In this document: positions 24,123 to 31,832 of the stretch, one piece after another | Position numbering within the stretch: position 1 is the stretch's first letter | Layout: every line of letters starts with the position of its first letter | Assembly: GCF_019219075.1 (NCBI RefSeq) | Contig: NZ_JAHUWJ010000002.1 | Span: 1-64,000, forward strand | Source: Chitinophaga sp. sic0106 | Lineage (GTDB): Bacteria; Bacteroidota; Bacteroidia; Chitinophagales; Chitinophagaceae | Direction: 5' to 3' | DNA: 64,000 nucleotides | Translations under genes and position numbers: made by a program | The notes under the pieces: generated by a model | The model's input: only the letters and a program-made list of their open reading frames with translations | The model's database searches: none | Told to the model about the DNA's origin: nothing

Positions 24123-25232
24123 ATGGCAGACAACTTTCCCGAAATATTTGAAGAAGGTGTACAACCTAAGCTACAGAGGATACAGAAAAGATTGGAGGAC
24201 AATCTGGGGCGGGCTCTTGCGCCGGCGGATGTTGAGATGCTAATAGCGAATGCCGTTGCATATGAAGCGCAGCTTATCTGTATTGCAGGTAACCAGGCTG
24301 TAAAGCAAAGTTTGGTACCTACATCTACAGGGGCAATGTTGGAATATCTGGGCGAGCTAGTTGGCGTTAAAAGACTACCTGCAAGTGGTGCTGAGTGTAC
24401 TATTCGCTTTAATCTGATCAATGGTCATAACGGAGTGCAGATTCCTGATGCAGTTAGAGTTCAGAGTATAGACGGGAACGCGATATTTATCACTACAGGT
24501 GCAGTTGATGCCCCTATTGGAACAACGACAGTTGATGTTGTTGCGGTATGTCAGACTCCCGGTGTAATTGGGAATAATTACGATCCAGGGAAAATCAGTA
24601 TTATCCTGGACCCGCAGGCGTTTGTAACCACAGCCGCAAATATTGATGCTACCAGCGGCGGTGCCGATGCAGAGGATGATGATCAACTCCGTGAGCGTAT
24701 TTCCCTTGCGCCCAGTAGCTTCAGTGTTGCCGGTCCTAAAGGTGCGTACAAATTCTGGGCAAAATCTGCCCATCCTACTATTGTCGATGTGGCTGTGATA
24801 ACCACCGCACCTGGAGAGATAACCCTTTACCCCCTATGTGATGGAGGTACATTACCATCTACGGAGATACTGGGAGCAGTTCTTTCCGTTTGCTCTGATG
24901 AGAAAGTTCGCCCGCAGAATGATACAGTTTTGTCAGCTGCACCAACTGTTACGAGTTACAACATCAATGCGGAGGTAACAACTTATACCGGCGCGATAAA
25001 CTCGGAGGTCCTTGATCAGATAAATTCAAATCTCAATACTTATAAGCAGGAACGTAATAACCGGCTTGGCATGGATGTCATAAAGGCGCAAATCAGTGCG
25101 CTGTGCATGATTAAGGATAAGGTATATACAGTAAACATAGTGTCGCCATCGGCCGATATTATTGCCGATGATAAAACCTATACTAAGTGTACTGGTATTT
25201 CTGTAACAATAACAGGCAGCAATAATGGGTAG
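24123..25232 (+). CDS. Baseplate J-like protein (369 aa)
   Basis: This 369-residue protein matches the P2 gpJ family ('GAMLEYLGELVGVKRLPASG' and 'SGGADAEDDDQLRERISLAP'). It forms the outer wedge of the baseplate. It starts directly after the wedge gene stop (taaatg) and overlaps the gpI start by 8 bp. Confidence 0.9.
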   Translation: MADNFPEIFEEGVQPKLQRIQKRLEDNLGRALAPADVEMLIANAVAYEAQLICIAGNQAVKQSLVPTSTGAMLEYLGELVGVKRLPASGAECTIRFNLINGHNGVQIPDAVRVQSIDGNAIFITTGAVDAPIGTTTVDVVAVCQTPGVIGNNYDPGKISIILDPQAFVTTAANIDATSGGADAEDDDQLRERISLAPSSFSVAGPKGAYKFWAKSAHPTIVDVAVITTAPGEITLYPLCDGGTLPSTEILGAVLSVCSDEKVRPQNDTVLSAAPTVTSYNINAEVTTYTGAINSEVLDQINSNLNTYKQERNNRLGMDVIKAQISALCMIKDKVYTVNIVSPSADIIADDKTYTKCTGISVTITGSNNG

Positions 25233-25866
25233 TGTTGTGATGGCTGATAGTATTGCTCATCTCCCAGAGTTCGCGGGGTGGTATCGGGCGATTAAAGAGA
25301 GCCTCGGCGAGATTGCTTTAGCGGATGCTCTGGTTTATATCGTTGATGATATTGACCCTCGTTTGCTACCGTTTTTAGCTGAACAGTTTGATGTATTGGG
25401 ATATAAAGGATTTAGGATGGCCCAAACAGACAGCGACAGACGGGAGGTGATTAAACGTGCTATCGAGCTGCATCGGTACAAAGGAACCGAATGGGCTATA
25501 AAAGAAGCGCTGAAAAGTATTGGCTTCTCAGATATTGAATTAAAAAGGGGATATGACCACTGGGCAAAGTTCGGTATTAAAATAACCAACAGTAGCCTAC
25601 AGCTTACCGCTGATTCATTCAATGACATTATTCAAATGGTAAATGAATATAAACGGGCTGCATGTGTGCTGGTAGACGTGTCTATTGATGTCGTTGTCGA
25701 CGATACACTAACTGTAAGCAATGACGATGCGGTCGTTTTACCAGCTACCATTGTTGAAGACGATTTATCACTTACTGGTACCCTCATGTACGATGGGGAT
25801 GGAAAGTATGATGGAGAGTTTGATCATAGTGGAGATAGTGATATTGTAATTATAACACCATTGTAA
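25225..25866 (+). CDS. Tail protein I-like, P2 gpI family (213 aa)
   Basis: This 213-residue protein has the gpI pattern: 'DDIDPRLLPFLAEQFDVLGY' and 'LHRYKGTEWAIKEALKSIGF'. gpI acts in baseplate assembly and attaches tail fibres. An alternative start lies at ATG 25240. The C-terminal ~40 residues are Asp-rich. Confidence 0.85.
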   Translation: MGSVVMADSIAHLPEFAGWYRAIKESLGEIALADALVYIVDDIDPRLLPFLAEQFDVLGYKGFRMAQTDSDRREVIKRAIELHRYKGTEWAIKEALKSIGFSDIELKRGYDHWAKFGIKITNSSLQLTADSFNDIIQMVNEYKRAACVLVDVSIDVVVDDTLTVSNDDAVVLPATIVEDDLSLTGTLMYDGDGKYDGEFDHSGDSDIVIITPL

Positions 25867-25877
25867 ATTTTTTAAAC

Positions 25878-26222
25878 ATGCTTTTACTGGCTGGAAGAAC
25901 AAACGTACAAAAATTGCTCAGTGGGGACGCTGCCGGAAAGAAAATTGCGAAGATTATCGTTGGTACCAACAGTACTCCTGTTTCAGAGAGCGATACGACT
26001 ATAACGAATCCTTTCTCAAAAGCAGTGGGTACTGTTGACTACTTATCGTCCGGATATGTTCAGTTCAATATAACCCTGGATGCTGGTGATCCCGCCATGT
26101 TGATTCAGGAGGTTGGTCTGCTGAGCGATGATAATGTTTTGTGCTACAGGAAAGTCATACCTCCTGTCAATAAAGTTGCAGGTGCAACTTACTCTGTTTC
26201 CTTCAGGATTAAAGTGCAGTAA
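25878..26222 (+). CDS. Tail fibre-associated protein (114 aa)
   Basis: This 114-residue beta-rich protein contains 'IVGTNSTPVSESDTTITNPF' and 'MLIQEVGLLSDDNVLCYRKV'. These resemble part of the DUF3751-like N-terminal region of P2-type tail fibres. It is placed between gpI and the collar-type fibre, so a fibre adaptor is likely. It is much shorter than a full fibre. Confidence 0.55.
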   Translation: MLLLAGRTNVQKLLSGDAAGKKIAKIIVGTNSTPVSESDTTITNPFSKAVGTVDYLSSGYVQFNITLDAGDPAMLIQEVGLLSDDNVLCYRKVIPPVNKVAGATYSVSFRIKVQ

Positions 26223-26224
26223 CT

Positions 26225-27217
26225 ATGATTCAATACACCCCACAGGATTCCTTTACGGACTCCGATATATACGATTTGACTGACCTGGTAATCGGTGGAA
26301 CAAATGGAGTAAGTAATACTCCTATAAAGGCATTGCTGGACCGGACACAATACCTGTACAATCGTTTAGGCAGGTACGATAGTGTAAAGACAGTTACGGG
26401 GGCCTACTCCTACGACATTGAGGCGGATGCCAGAAGCCTGTTTGTAGTGTCATTGACTGATAACAGCGTTTTTACACTGCCAGATCCTTCGGCGCTTCCA
26501 GCTGGCACACCAATATCACTACGCACCAGGTACTCAGCGATCAAAGCACTTACCGTCCAATGCTCTGCAGGGCAGATTGTAGGAGATGATGGTGTTGCCG
26601 TGAGCCTGATGTATATGCATACAGGAGAACGTTTACGCCTCGTTGCAAACGGCAGTATATGGGAGGTTGATCTGGCAGACGGTAATTTCTATACTGCTGG
26701 TGAAAGTTTTGGTGGTAGAAAGCAGATGCTGAACACGGCTGTGTTGAATGGATCAACATATAATCGTGCTGACATGCCGCGCCTTACGTCCTTTGGTCTT
26801 TCATTAACTACCGGGCAGGGGATTGTTGATGATATTACCTGGTTTAGTAATCCAGGTGGCGTACCATATTATCGGGGACTTTTCAGTACGGGTAACGGTA
26901 CGACTACAATGCGGCTTCCGGATGAACGTGCGATGTTTGATCGGTACTTGGACATGGGTAGGGGATTGGATAATGATCGCTTTCCAAATGCACCTGGCGG
27001 ATATGCTGCTGACCTGATTAAATCACATACTCTGACAGTTGAGAATATGTCGCGCCGTGGATATCCTAAACAATCCGGAGATCGGTATGGTACCCAGAAC
27101 AACTATTTCATTGACAAAGATCAGGATAACTGGTATAAGCCCCTGGAGGTTCGCTATGACGGTGGTGGCGAGACGCGGCCAAAGAGTATCGGTAAGATTC
27201 CTTTAATACGTTATTAA
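26225..27217 (+). CDS. Tail fibre/tail collar-like protein (330 aa)
   Basis: This 330-residue protein has an N-terminal adaptor-like region and a C-terminal tail-collar-like segment ('GNGTTTMRLPDERAMFDRYL' then 'DLIKSHTLTVENM'), reminiscent of the '(S/T)TTF.LPD.RG.F.RG' collar motif and following K-H. It likely forms the receptor-binding fibre or its tip. Host-range genes often vary here. Confidence 0.65.
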   Translation: MIQYTPQDSFTDSDIYDLTDLVIGGTNGVSNTPIKALLDRTQYLYNRLGRYDSVKTVTGAYSYDIEADARSLFVVSLTDNSVFTLPDPSALPAGTPISLRTRYSAIKALTVQCSAGQIVGDDGVAVSLMYMHTGERLRLVANGSIWEVDLADGNFYTAGESFGGRKQMLNTAVLNGSTYNRADMPRLTSFGLSLTTGQGIVDDITWFSNPGGVPYYRGLFSTGNGTTTMRLPDERAMFDRYLDMGRGLDNDRFPNAPGGYAADLIKSHTLTVENMSRRGYPKQSGDRYGTQNNYFIDKDQDNWYKPLEVRYDGGGETRPKSIGKIPLIRY

Positions 27218-27219
27218 AC

Positions 27220-27882
27220 ATGAAGCTGAAATTATTGATCATAGGGTTATTCTTGGGATACTGCAGCGCTGCATCTGCACAGATTACTGATACTTCTATT
27301 TTGCGTAGTTACATCAATGCAAACATAGTGCCCAATAGCACCCGGTCGATTACCGCCACTCAGCTTAGTATCAGCTTAAACGGTTTATTGAATGTGTTGG
27401 GTAGATATAAAGTTGATTCAATCTGGGTTAATACAAGTGGAGACACCCTAAATTATAGAAGGGGGCTGAACGTATACAGGATAAAAATCGGTGGTGCCAG
27501 TGCGACACATGCTATAGATTCAGTGATATATGATACTGCCAACGAAAAGCTCTCTTTCAGATATACTACAGGTGAGTATTTACATCTTTCAATCAAGAAG
27601 CCTGCCGTTGCGCCCGTTCAGCCAATTGTGTTCATCTGTTCTTACGGGAATGACGGTCTGTCTGTTGATGGAATGAATTACGTGAACCCCCTACTGATTG
27701 GCGCCGCAGTACAGTCAGTACGCATTGAGGCCGATGAACTCATCCGGGTGAAGAACTTAGGAGATAGTCCAGATTGGGATGAGTGGGATTTTGATCCATT
27801 AACTGGAACCATTTATTTCGGTTCCCCTTTACCTACTTCTCCCAGCTATGCAATACGCATAACAATTACTTACTTAAAATGA
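27220..27882 (+). CDS. Predicted exported protein in the fibre cluster (220 aa)
   Basis: This 220-residue protein has a clear signal peptide (MKLKLLIIGLFLGYCSAASA, cleavage before Q) and then 'SILRSYINANIVPNSTRSIT', a pattern like N-terminal parts of Bacteroidota tail-fibre proteins. The C-terminal half is beta-rich. A signal peptide on a fibre-region protein is unusual: it may be a lysogeny-expressed surface protein or a virion protein with a misleading N-terminus. The function is unknown. Confidence 0.5.
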   Translation: MKLKLLIIGLFLGYCSAASAQITDTSILRSYINANIVPNSTRSITATQLSISLNGLLNVLGRYKVDSIWVNTSGDTLNYRRGLNVYRIKIGGASATHAIDSVIYDTANEKLSFRYTTGEYLHLSIKKPAVAPVQPIVFICSYGNDGLSVDGMNYVNPLLIGAAVQSVRIEADELIRVKNLGDSPDWDEWDFDPLTGTIYFGSPLPTSPSYAIRITITYLK

Positions 27883-27889
27883 AATAACC

Positions 27890-28066
27890 ATGAAGCAATT
27901 AATCTTGGGTAAATCCCCTATTACAAGTATTCTCGGCTACGTTGCTGCCGGTATTATGATCATCCAGACAAGTCTGGACTCTGGTGAAACCAATTGGTTG
28001 AATATTGCTGTTGCTGTTGCCCTGGGATTACTTGGAAGGAAAGCAGGGGACTCTTCAAAAAGATAA
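27890..28066 (+). CDS. Small membrane protein A, holin candidate (58 aa)
   Basis: This 58-residue protein has two hydrophobic segments (SILGYVAAGIMIIQTSL and LNIAVAVALGLLG) joined by a short polar loop containing GETNW, and a basic C-terminus. It is a close paralogue of the next gene, sharing the pattern LG-S-ITS-GY-AG-...-GET-WL-IAVAVA-LGR. Its position before the lysozyme-like gene suggests a holin. Holin function is inference. Confidence 0.55.
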   Translation: MKQLILGKSPITSILGYVAAGIMIIQTSLDSGETNWLNIAVAVALGLLGRKAGDSSKR

Positions 28067-28097
28067 GTACCTCGTTTAACCATTTCCAATAATAACC

Positions 28098-28283
28098 ATG
28101 AAAAAAGTCCTTTTAGGAAACTCTTCAATCACCTCAGTTATCGGTTACCTGGTTGCAGGTCTGGTCGTCCTCGATGATATGCTGAAGGCCGGAGAAACAA
28201 GCTGGCTACGTATTGCGGTAGCTGTCGCAATTGCAATACTGGGTCGCGTATCTGCCGATTCTGGCAAGGTGAAAGGGTCTTGA
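28098..28283 (+). CDS. Small membrane protein B, paralogue of A (61 aa)
   Basis: This 61-residue protein has the same two-segment topology as its upstream neighbour and about half its residues identical (for example KKVLLGNSSITSVIGYLVAG against KQLILGKSPITSILGYVAAG). It arose by tandem duplication. Adjacent paralogous small membrane proteins often work as holin/antiholin; that role is inferred. Confidence 0.55.
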   Translation: MKKVLLGNSSITSVIGYLVAGLVVLDDMLKAGETSWLRIAVAVAIAILGRVSADSGKVKGS

Positions 28284-28340
28284 TCGACAACCGGAGAGCC
28301 CGTAAGCCCTCCTTTTTAAAGAATAAATAAATGATTGATT

Positions 28341-29531
28341 ATGGAAGCCTTGGCATTGATGAATAGCGACACGAAAGGGCACGCTGCGCTGTCAACGGAA
28401 GGGGGGGGCATTGTGTATACTCCGCAGGAAGAGAGGTTGTTCAATGAGATCGTATTGAAGCGCCGAAGCCTCATGTATTACATTATACATAGTAAGAAAT
28501 GGATCAAGGAGCACGAAAAGGATGATTATTATCAGGAGGCTGTGATCTACCTGTGGCAGCATTTTCACCAGATTGTTCGTGAACATAGAAATTATCCACT
28601 GGAAGCGTGGGTGGCAAGGAATACCAGGTGGGCTCTATGGCATCACAAAAAAAGAAATTTCAAGCACGATACTCGTAATGAGTACCGTGATGATTTGATA
28701 GGGGAAGATATGGAGGACATTCCGCACGATGAAGGTAGATACCTATCTCTTTATAAAGCCATTGACGATTTGCCCCACGATTCATGGAAGGAGGTAGTAA
28801 GATTGGTAATGTCAGGGTGTAATTTGGCAGCAATTGAGCGGCAGCAGAATGGGCCTCGCAGGCTTCAAGGGACCATGACCAGGGTGAGGCAGTATATCAG
28901 AAAGAATGGCGGTAAGTATTTCGATGACATAGATGTTCTGCTGCAGCAGCGGGCGTCTGTGTTGGCAAACAGAAAAGTAGTAATATCTAACGGTCGCGCG
29001 ATTGAAATGAGAAGTATGGATGGTGTGCTTATCAAAACTTACGATACTATTTCAGATACGGACGGTGACGGCTTTAATTCTGCAGCCGTTGGCCTGGTAT
29101 GTAGGGGGCAGAAGGTTCATCATAGGGGGTATCGATGGAATTACGTGGGAGAAACTGATCCTGCTGTCCTTTGTAAAACGAAGTCACGTCCTGTTATAAA
29201 TACAAAGAAAGTATTGCAATTCGACCTGTCGGGGAACTATATCAAGACCTGGGATTCAGTAAATGCGACTGAGTCTGATGGTTTCGTTCCTTATAGTGTT
29301 CGTTTTTGTGTCATAGGCCGCACGAAATCCCATCGGGGATTTGTTTTTAAATATGCAGACGAAGGTCCAGCTGAGGAATTTGTCGTTCAGGAGACGGAGG
29401 CCGGAGTCCTCGTAAGGGAATGGTCGATAAAAGATCTGCAGCAATCAGATTTTGACGTTGAAGGAGTCCGGCGGTGTATACGAGGTCGCTCGAAAACCCA
29501 TGCAGGATTCGTTTGGCGTAGAGCCTCATAG
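28341..29531 (+). CDS. Sigma-factor-like protein with three NUMOD-like repeats (396 aa)
   Basis: Residues about 38-108 resemble sigma-70 region 2 ('DDYYQEAVIYLWQHFHQIV', 'LEAWVARNTRWALWHHKKRN'). Residues about 135-190 resemble region 4 ('AIDDLPHDSWKEVVRLVMSG', 'LQGTMTRVRQYIRKN'). Three C-terminal repeats (about 212-268, 289-338, 347-394) share the pattern G-x5-[YW]D-[ST]-x-DGF-x-[VC]-[IR]G[RQ]-K-H-G[FY]-W, like NUMOD-type DNA-binding modules of homing endonucleases; no HNH or GIY-YIG nuclease is present. I chose the ATG at 28341; a TTG at 28335 adds two residues. It could be a phage sigma factor or transcription regulator; function is inference. Confidence 0.6.
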   Translation: MEALALMNSDTKGHAALSTEGGGIVYTPQEERLFNEIVLKRRSLMYYIIHSKKWIKEHEKDDYYQEAVIYLWQHFHQIVREHRNYPLEAWVARNTRWALWHHKKRNFKHDTRNEYRDDLIGEDMEDIPHDEGRYLSLYKAIDDLPHDSWKEVVRLVMSGCNLAAIERQQNGPRRLQGTMTRVRQYIRKNGGKYFDDIDVLLQQRASVLANRKVVISNGRAIEMRSMDGVLIKTYDTISDTDGDGFNSAAVGLVCRGQKVHHRGYRWNYVGETDPAVLCKTKSRPVINTKKVLQFDLSGNYIKTWDSVNATESDGFVPYSVRFCVIGRTKSHRGFVFKYADEGPAEEFVVQETEAGVLVREWSIKDLQQSDFDVEGVRRCIRGRSKTHAGFVWRRAS

Positions 29532-29532
29532 T

Positions 29533-30123
29533 ATGGAAAGTCTTCGTAAAAGAGATTTAATAATGAGTAATAAAGAGCTTTTATATTCCTGTAACATCAC
29601 TCCTGTAGTTTCATTGGCCGTTGATGCAGTAATTCAAAAGATAATCAAAAATAAGGGCCAGTACTCAGCAGTTGAGGCAGTAACTGGTGTGCCCTGGTGG
29701 TGGATCGGAATTATACATTTATTGGAATGTGGTGGTCGATTCGATCTGCATCTTCATAATGGTGATCCTTTAACCAATAAAACAGTGCGGGCGCCTAAAG
29801 GGCGACCTGTTGTCGGAGCGCCGCCGTTCACCTGGGTAGATAGCGCTATTGATGCAATGCAGTTACAGAGCCTTGATAAAGAGTCATTACGTGGCGGTAC
29901 TCATTGGTCCTTGGATTATGCGCTTGAAAAAATGGAGCGCTATAACGGCCTCGGATATAGAATGCGCGGCGTTCCTTCTCCATACCTGTGGGCTGGATCG
30001 CAGCATTATAAGGCAGGTAAATTTACTACTGATGGTCGATATGATCCCAAAGCCATAAGTAAGCAGCTGGGTGGCGCCGTTGTCCTATCCAGGATGATAT
30101 CGAGCAACCTGGTTAAGGTTTAG
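29533..30123 (+). CDS. Predicted endolysin, lysozyme-like (196 aa)
   Basis: From the ATG at 29533 this encodes 196 residues (an ATG at 29563 is an alternative). It contains 'WWWIGIIHLLECGGRFDLHL' followed by HNGDPLTNKT and 'PPFTWVDSAIDAMQ', a signature I associate with a lysozyme-like family in which the Glu of LLE is the likely catalytic acid. It follows the two small membrane proteins and the sigma-like gene. Signal-less endolysins normally need a holin, which fits the neighbours. Confidence 0.65.
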   Translation: MESLRKRDLIMSNKELLYSCNITPVVSLAVDAVIQKIIKNKGQYSAVEAVTGVPWWWIGIIHLLECGGRFDLHLHNGDPLTNKTVRAPKGRPVVGAPPFTWVDSAIDAMQLQSLDKESLRGGTHWSLDYALEKMERYNGLGYRMRGVPSPYLWAGSQHYKAGKFTTDGRYDPKAISKQLGGAVVLSRMISSNLVKV

Positions 30124-30174
30124 AATGATTTGATTTCTGACTATGAAGGGGGAATAAGCATAAAACCCTAAAAT

Positions 30175-30975
30175 ATGTCAAAGAGTAGATTAAAGACCCC
30201 CATTAGCTACTATGGTGGAAAACAAAAGTTAAGTAGCATTATTGTATCGTTAATTCCAGAGCATACGCTTTATTGTGAGCCATTTGTAGGAGGAGCGGCT
30301 GTTTTCTTCGCGAAGCCACCAAGTGAAGTGGAGGTGATCAACGATACTAACCGAGAAATGGTGAATTTTTATCGTGTGGTCCAGCGGGACTTTGTTTCCC
30401 TGGAAAAAGAAATCAGAATAACGTTGCATAGCCGGGATGCACATCGTAATGCTTCGGTTATCTATGCTTATCCTGAATTGTTTTCGGATTTAAAAAGAGC
30501 CTGGGCCGTTTGGGCGTTGTGTACCCAATCGTTTGCTGCCAAAATAGATAGTCCATTTGGATATGATAAATCTGGTAATACTACAACCAAGAAGGTTACG
30601 AATAAAAGAGAATCGTTTACAGAAGACCTTGCAATCCGCCTGCAGAATGTCCAGTTAGAATGTTCAGATGCGCTATATGTTATCCATAGCAGGGACACTG
30701 CTGGTAGCTTCTTTTATTGCGATCCTCCGTATTACAATTCGGACATGGGACACTATGATGGCTATTCAATTGATGACTATGAAGCACTACTAAAAACGCT
30801 TGCCAATATCCAGGGTAAATTTTTACTTTCTTCCTATCCCAGTGATTTACTGAAGCAATATACCTCCGCCAATGGATGGTATACGCGGGTATTTGAGCAA
30901 GGGGTAAGCATTAATGCCAAATCGGGCTATTTAAAACGTAAATGGGAGGTTTTAACAGCAAATTTTCCAATTTGA
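30175..30975 (+). CDS. DNA adenine N6-methylase, D12/Dam class (266 aa)
   Basis: This 266-residue protein has 'LKTPISYYGGKQKLSSIIVS' at the N-terminus, the SAM-binding motif FVGGAAVFF (near residue 39) and the catalytic DPPY motif (residues 183-186). It transfers methyl groups to adenine N6. No restriction partner is nearby, so it is probably a solitary phage methylase for protection from host restriction or for regulation. Confidence 0.9.
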   Translation: MSKSRLKTPISYYGGKQKLSSIIVSLIPEHTLYCEPFVGGAAVFFAKPPSEVEVINDTNREMVNFYRVVQRDFVSLEKEIRITLHSRDAHRNASVIYAYPELFSDLKRAWAVWALCTQSFAAKIDSPFGYDKSGNTTTKKVTNKRESFTEDLAIRLQNVQLECSDALYVIHSRDTAGSFFYCDPPYYNSDMGHYDGYSIDDYEALLKTLANIQGKFLLSSYPSDLLKQYTSANGWYTRVFEQGVSINAKSGYLKRKWEVLTANFPI

Positions 30976-31013
30976 AAAATTGGGAAAACTCACGCCATTT
31001 TATGGCAATTCAA

Positions 31014-31301
31014 TTAACCCTTTGCGATCGGCTTTTTGATGATTTCAAGGTGTTTATATTTCAGAGCAATATCCCGCCCCAGCTTTACTGTTGGCACTTT
31101 GTGGTCTTTAATTCTCCTGTATATCGTTTGTTTGCTGCAGGACCACATTTTTGCTATATCGGTTACCGTAATTTCCTCATTGGGATCTTGTTTAACGGCA
31201 ATAAATTTGGCTATAGCCGAAGTCACTGCGGACTCAATAGCGGTGTTTAATATTTTTTGAAATTCACTTAGTGATAGGCTGCTAATTTGTATTGTCTCCA
31301 T
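31014..31301 (-). CDS. HTH protein, excisionase-like (95 aa)
   Basis: From the ATG at 31301 this encodes 95 residues. The C-terminal half ('ITVTDIAKMWSCSKQTIYRR' then 'VPTVKLGRDIALKYKHLE') is the helix-turn-helix of the excisionase/MerR-like family common in Bacteroidota mobile elements. It is on the same strand as the integrase. It is a candidate excisionase or a regulator; family assignment is firmer than role. Confidence 0.65.
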   Translation of the reverse strand: METIQISSLSLSEFQKILNTAIESAVTSAIAKFIAVKQDPNEEITVTDIAKMWSCSKQTIYRRIKDHKVPTVKLGRDIALKYKHLEIIKKPIAKG

Positions 31302-31328
31302 GATTGTAGTGATTAGTAGTAAAAGCAT

Positions 31329-31360
31329 AAAGACCTGGCGCGTTATTGCGCCAGGTCTTT
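31329..31360 (-). terminator. Strong bidirectional hairpin terminator
   Basis: A 13-bp perfect stem (aaagacctggcgc/gcgccaggtcttt) with a 6-nt loop sits between two minus-strand genes. Transcribed leftward, it ends the 31662 gene before the excisionase-like gene. Confidence 0.8.
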
Positions 31361-31386
31361 ATTATTAAAAGGGAAATAAGCCCTGT

Positions 31387-31662
31387 CTATTTCTTTTTGG
31401 TCCTTCGGTTTTTCTCAAACGACGTTAAGGCCAGCTCAATGACTAATCGAGGATCGCATTGTATTAAATCCGCCAACCGGATAAGATCCTGAAGTACAAA
31501 CTTCTCACTGTGATTTATTTTGACCGAAAAGGCATAGTAATTCAACCCTATATCTTTTCTGATCACAGTTTTAGGTAAAATATCAAAAAGTTCGTCAAAG
31601 GTTTTTATGTTCCCTGATTCTAAAAGTGCTTTAACGGCATGATATCTTTTGTCTTTTACCAT
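31387..31662 (-). CDS. Small DNA-binding-like protein (91 aa)
   Basis: This 91-residue protein contains 'FDELFDILPKTVIRKDIGLN' and 'KFVLQDLIRLADLIQCDPRL', a pattern recurring in Bacteroidota and resembling a Cro/C1-type helix-turn-helix with a basic C-terminal tail (EKNRRTKKK). It is divergent from the histidine kinase and faces a nested palindrome at 31712-31758, so it may autoregulate or control the kinase. Role inferred. Confidence 0.5.
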   Translation of the reverse strand: MVKDKRYHAVKALLESGNIKTFDELFDILPKTVIRKDIGLNYYAFSVKINHSEKFVLQDLIRLADLIQCDPRLVIELALTSFEKNRRTKKK

Positions 31663-31711
31663 TCAAATTTACTGTTCCTCAAATCTAACTCAGAGTAACA
31701 CATATGCAATA

Positions 31712-31758
31712 AAAAAGTAATTAAATGTCACTTTAAAAGTGATTAATGATTACTTTTT
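31712..31758. promoter_or_regulatory. Nested palindrome between divergent genes
   Basis: An inner perfect palindrome tcacttt-a-aaagtga (31728-31742) is enclosed by outer arms aaaaagtaat (31712-31721) and attacttttt (31749-31758). It lies 49-96 bp from the start of the 31662 gene and 75-121 bp upstream of the histidine kinase, a natural operator position for a dimeric or tetrameric regulator. Confidence 0.5.
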
Positions 31759-31832
31759 GATAATATTTTGCTATATTCATGACAATGTAACCCTGAATCA
31801 CTCAATCACACGTCCGTTTAAACAGAATTGTT

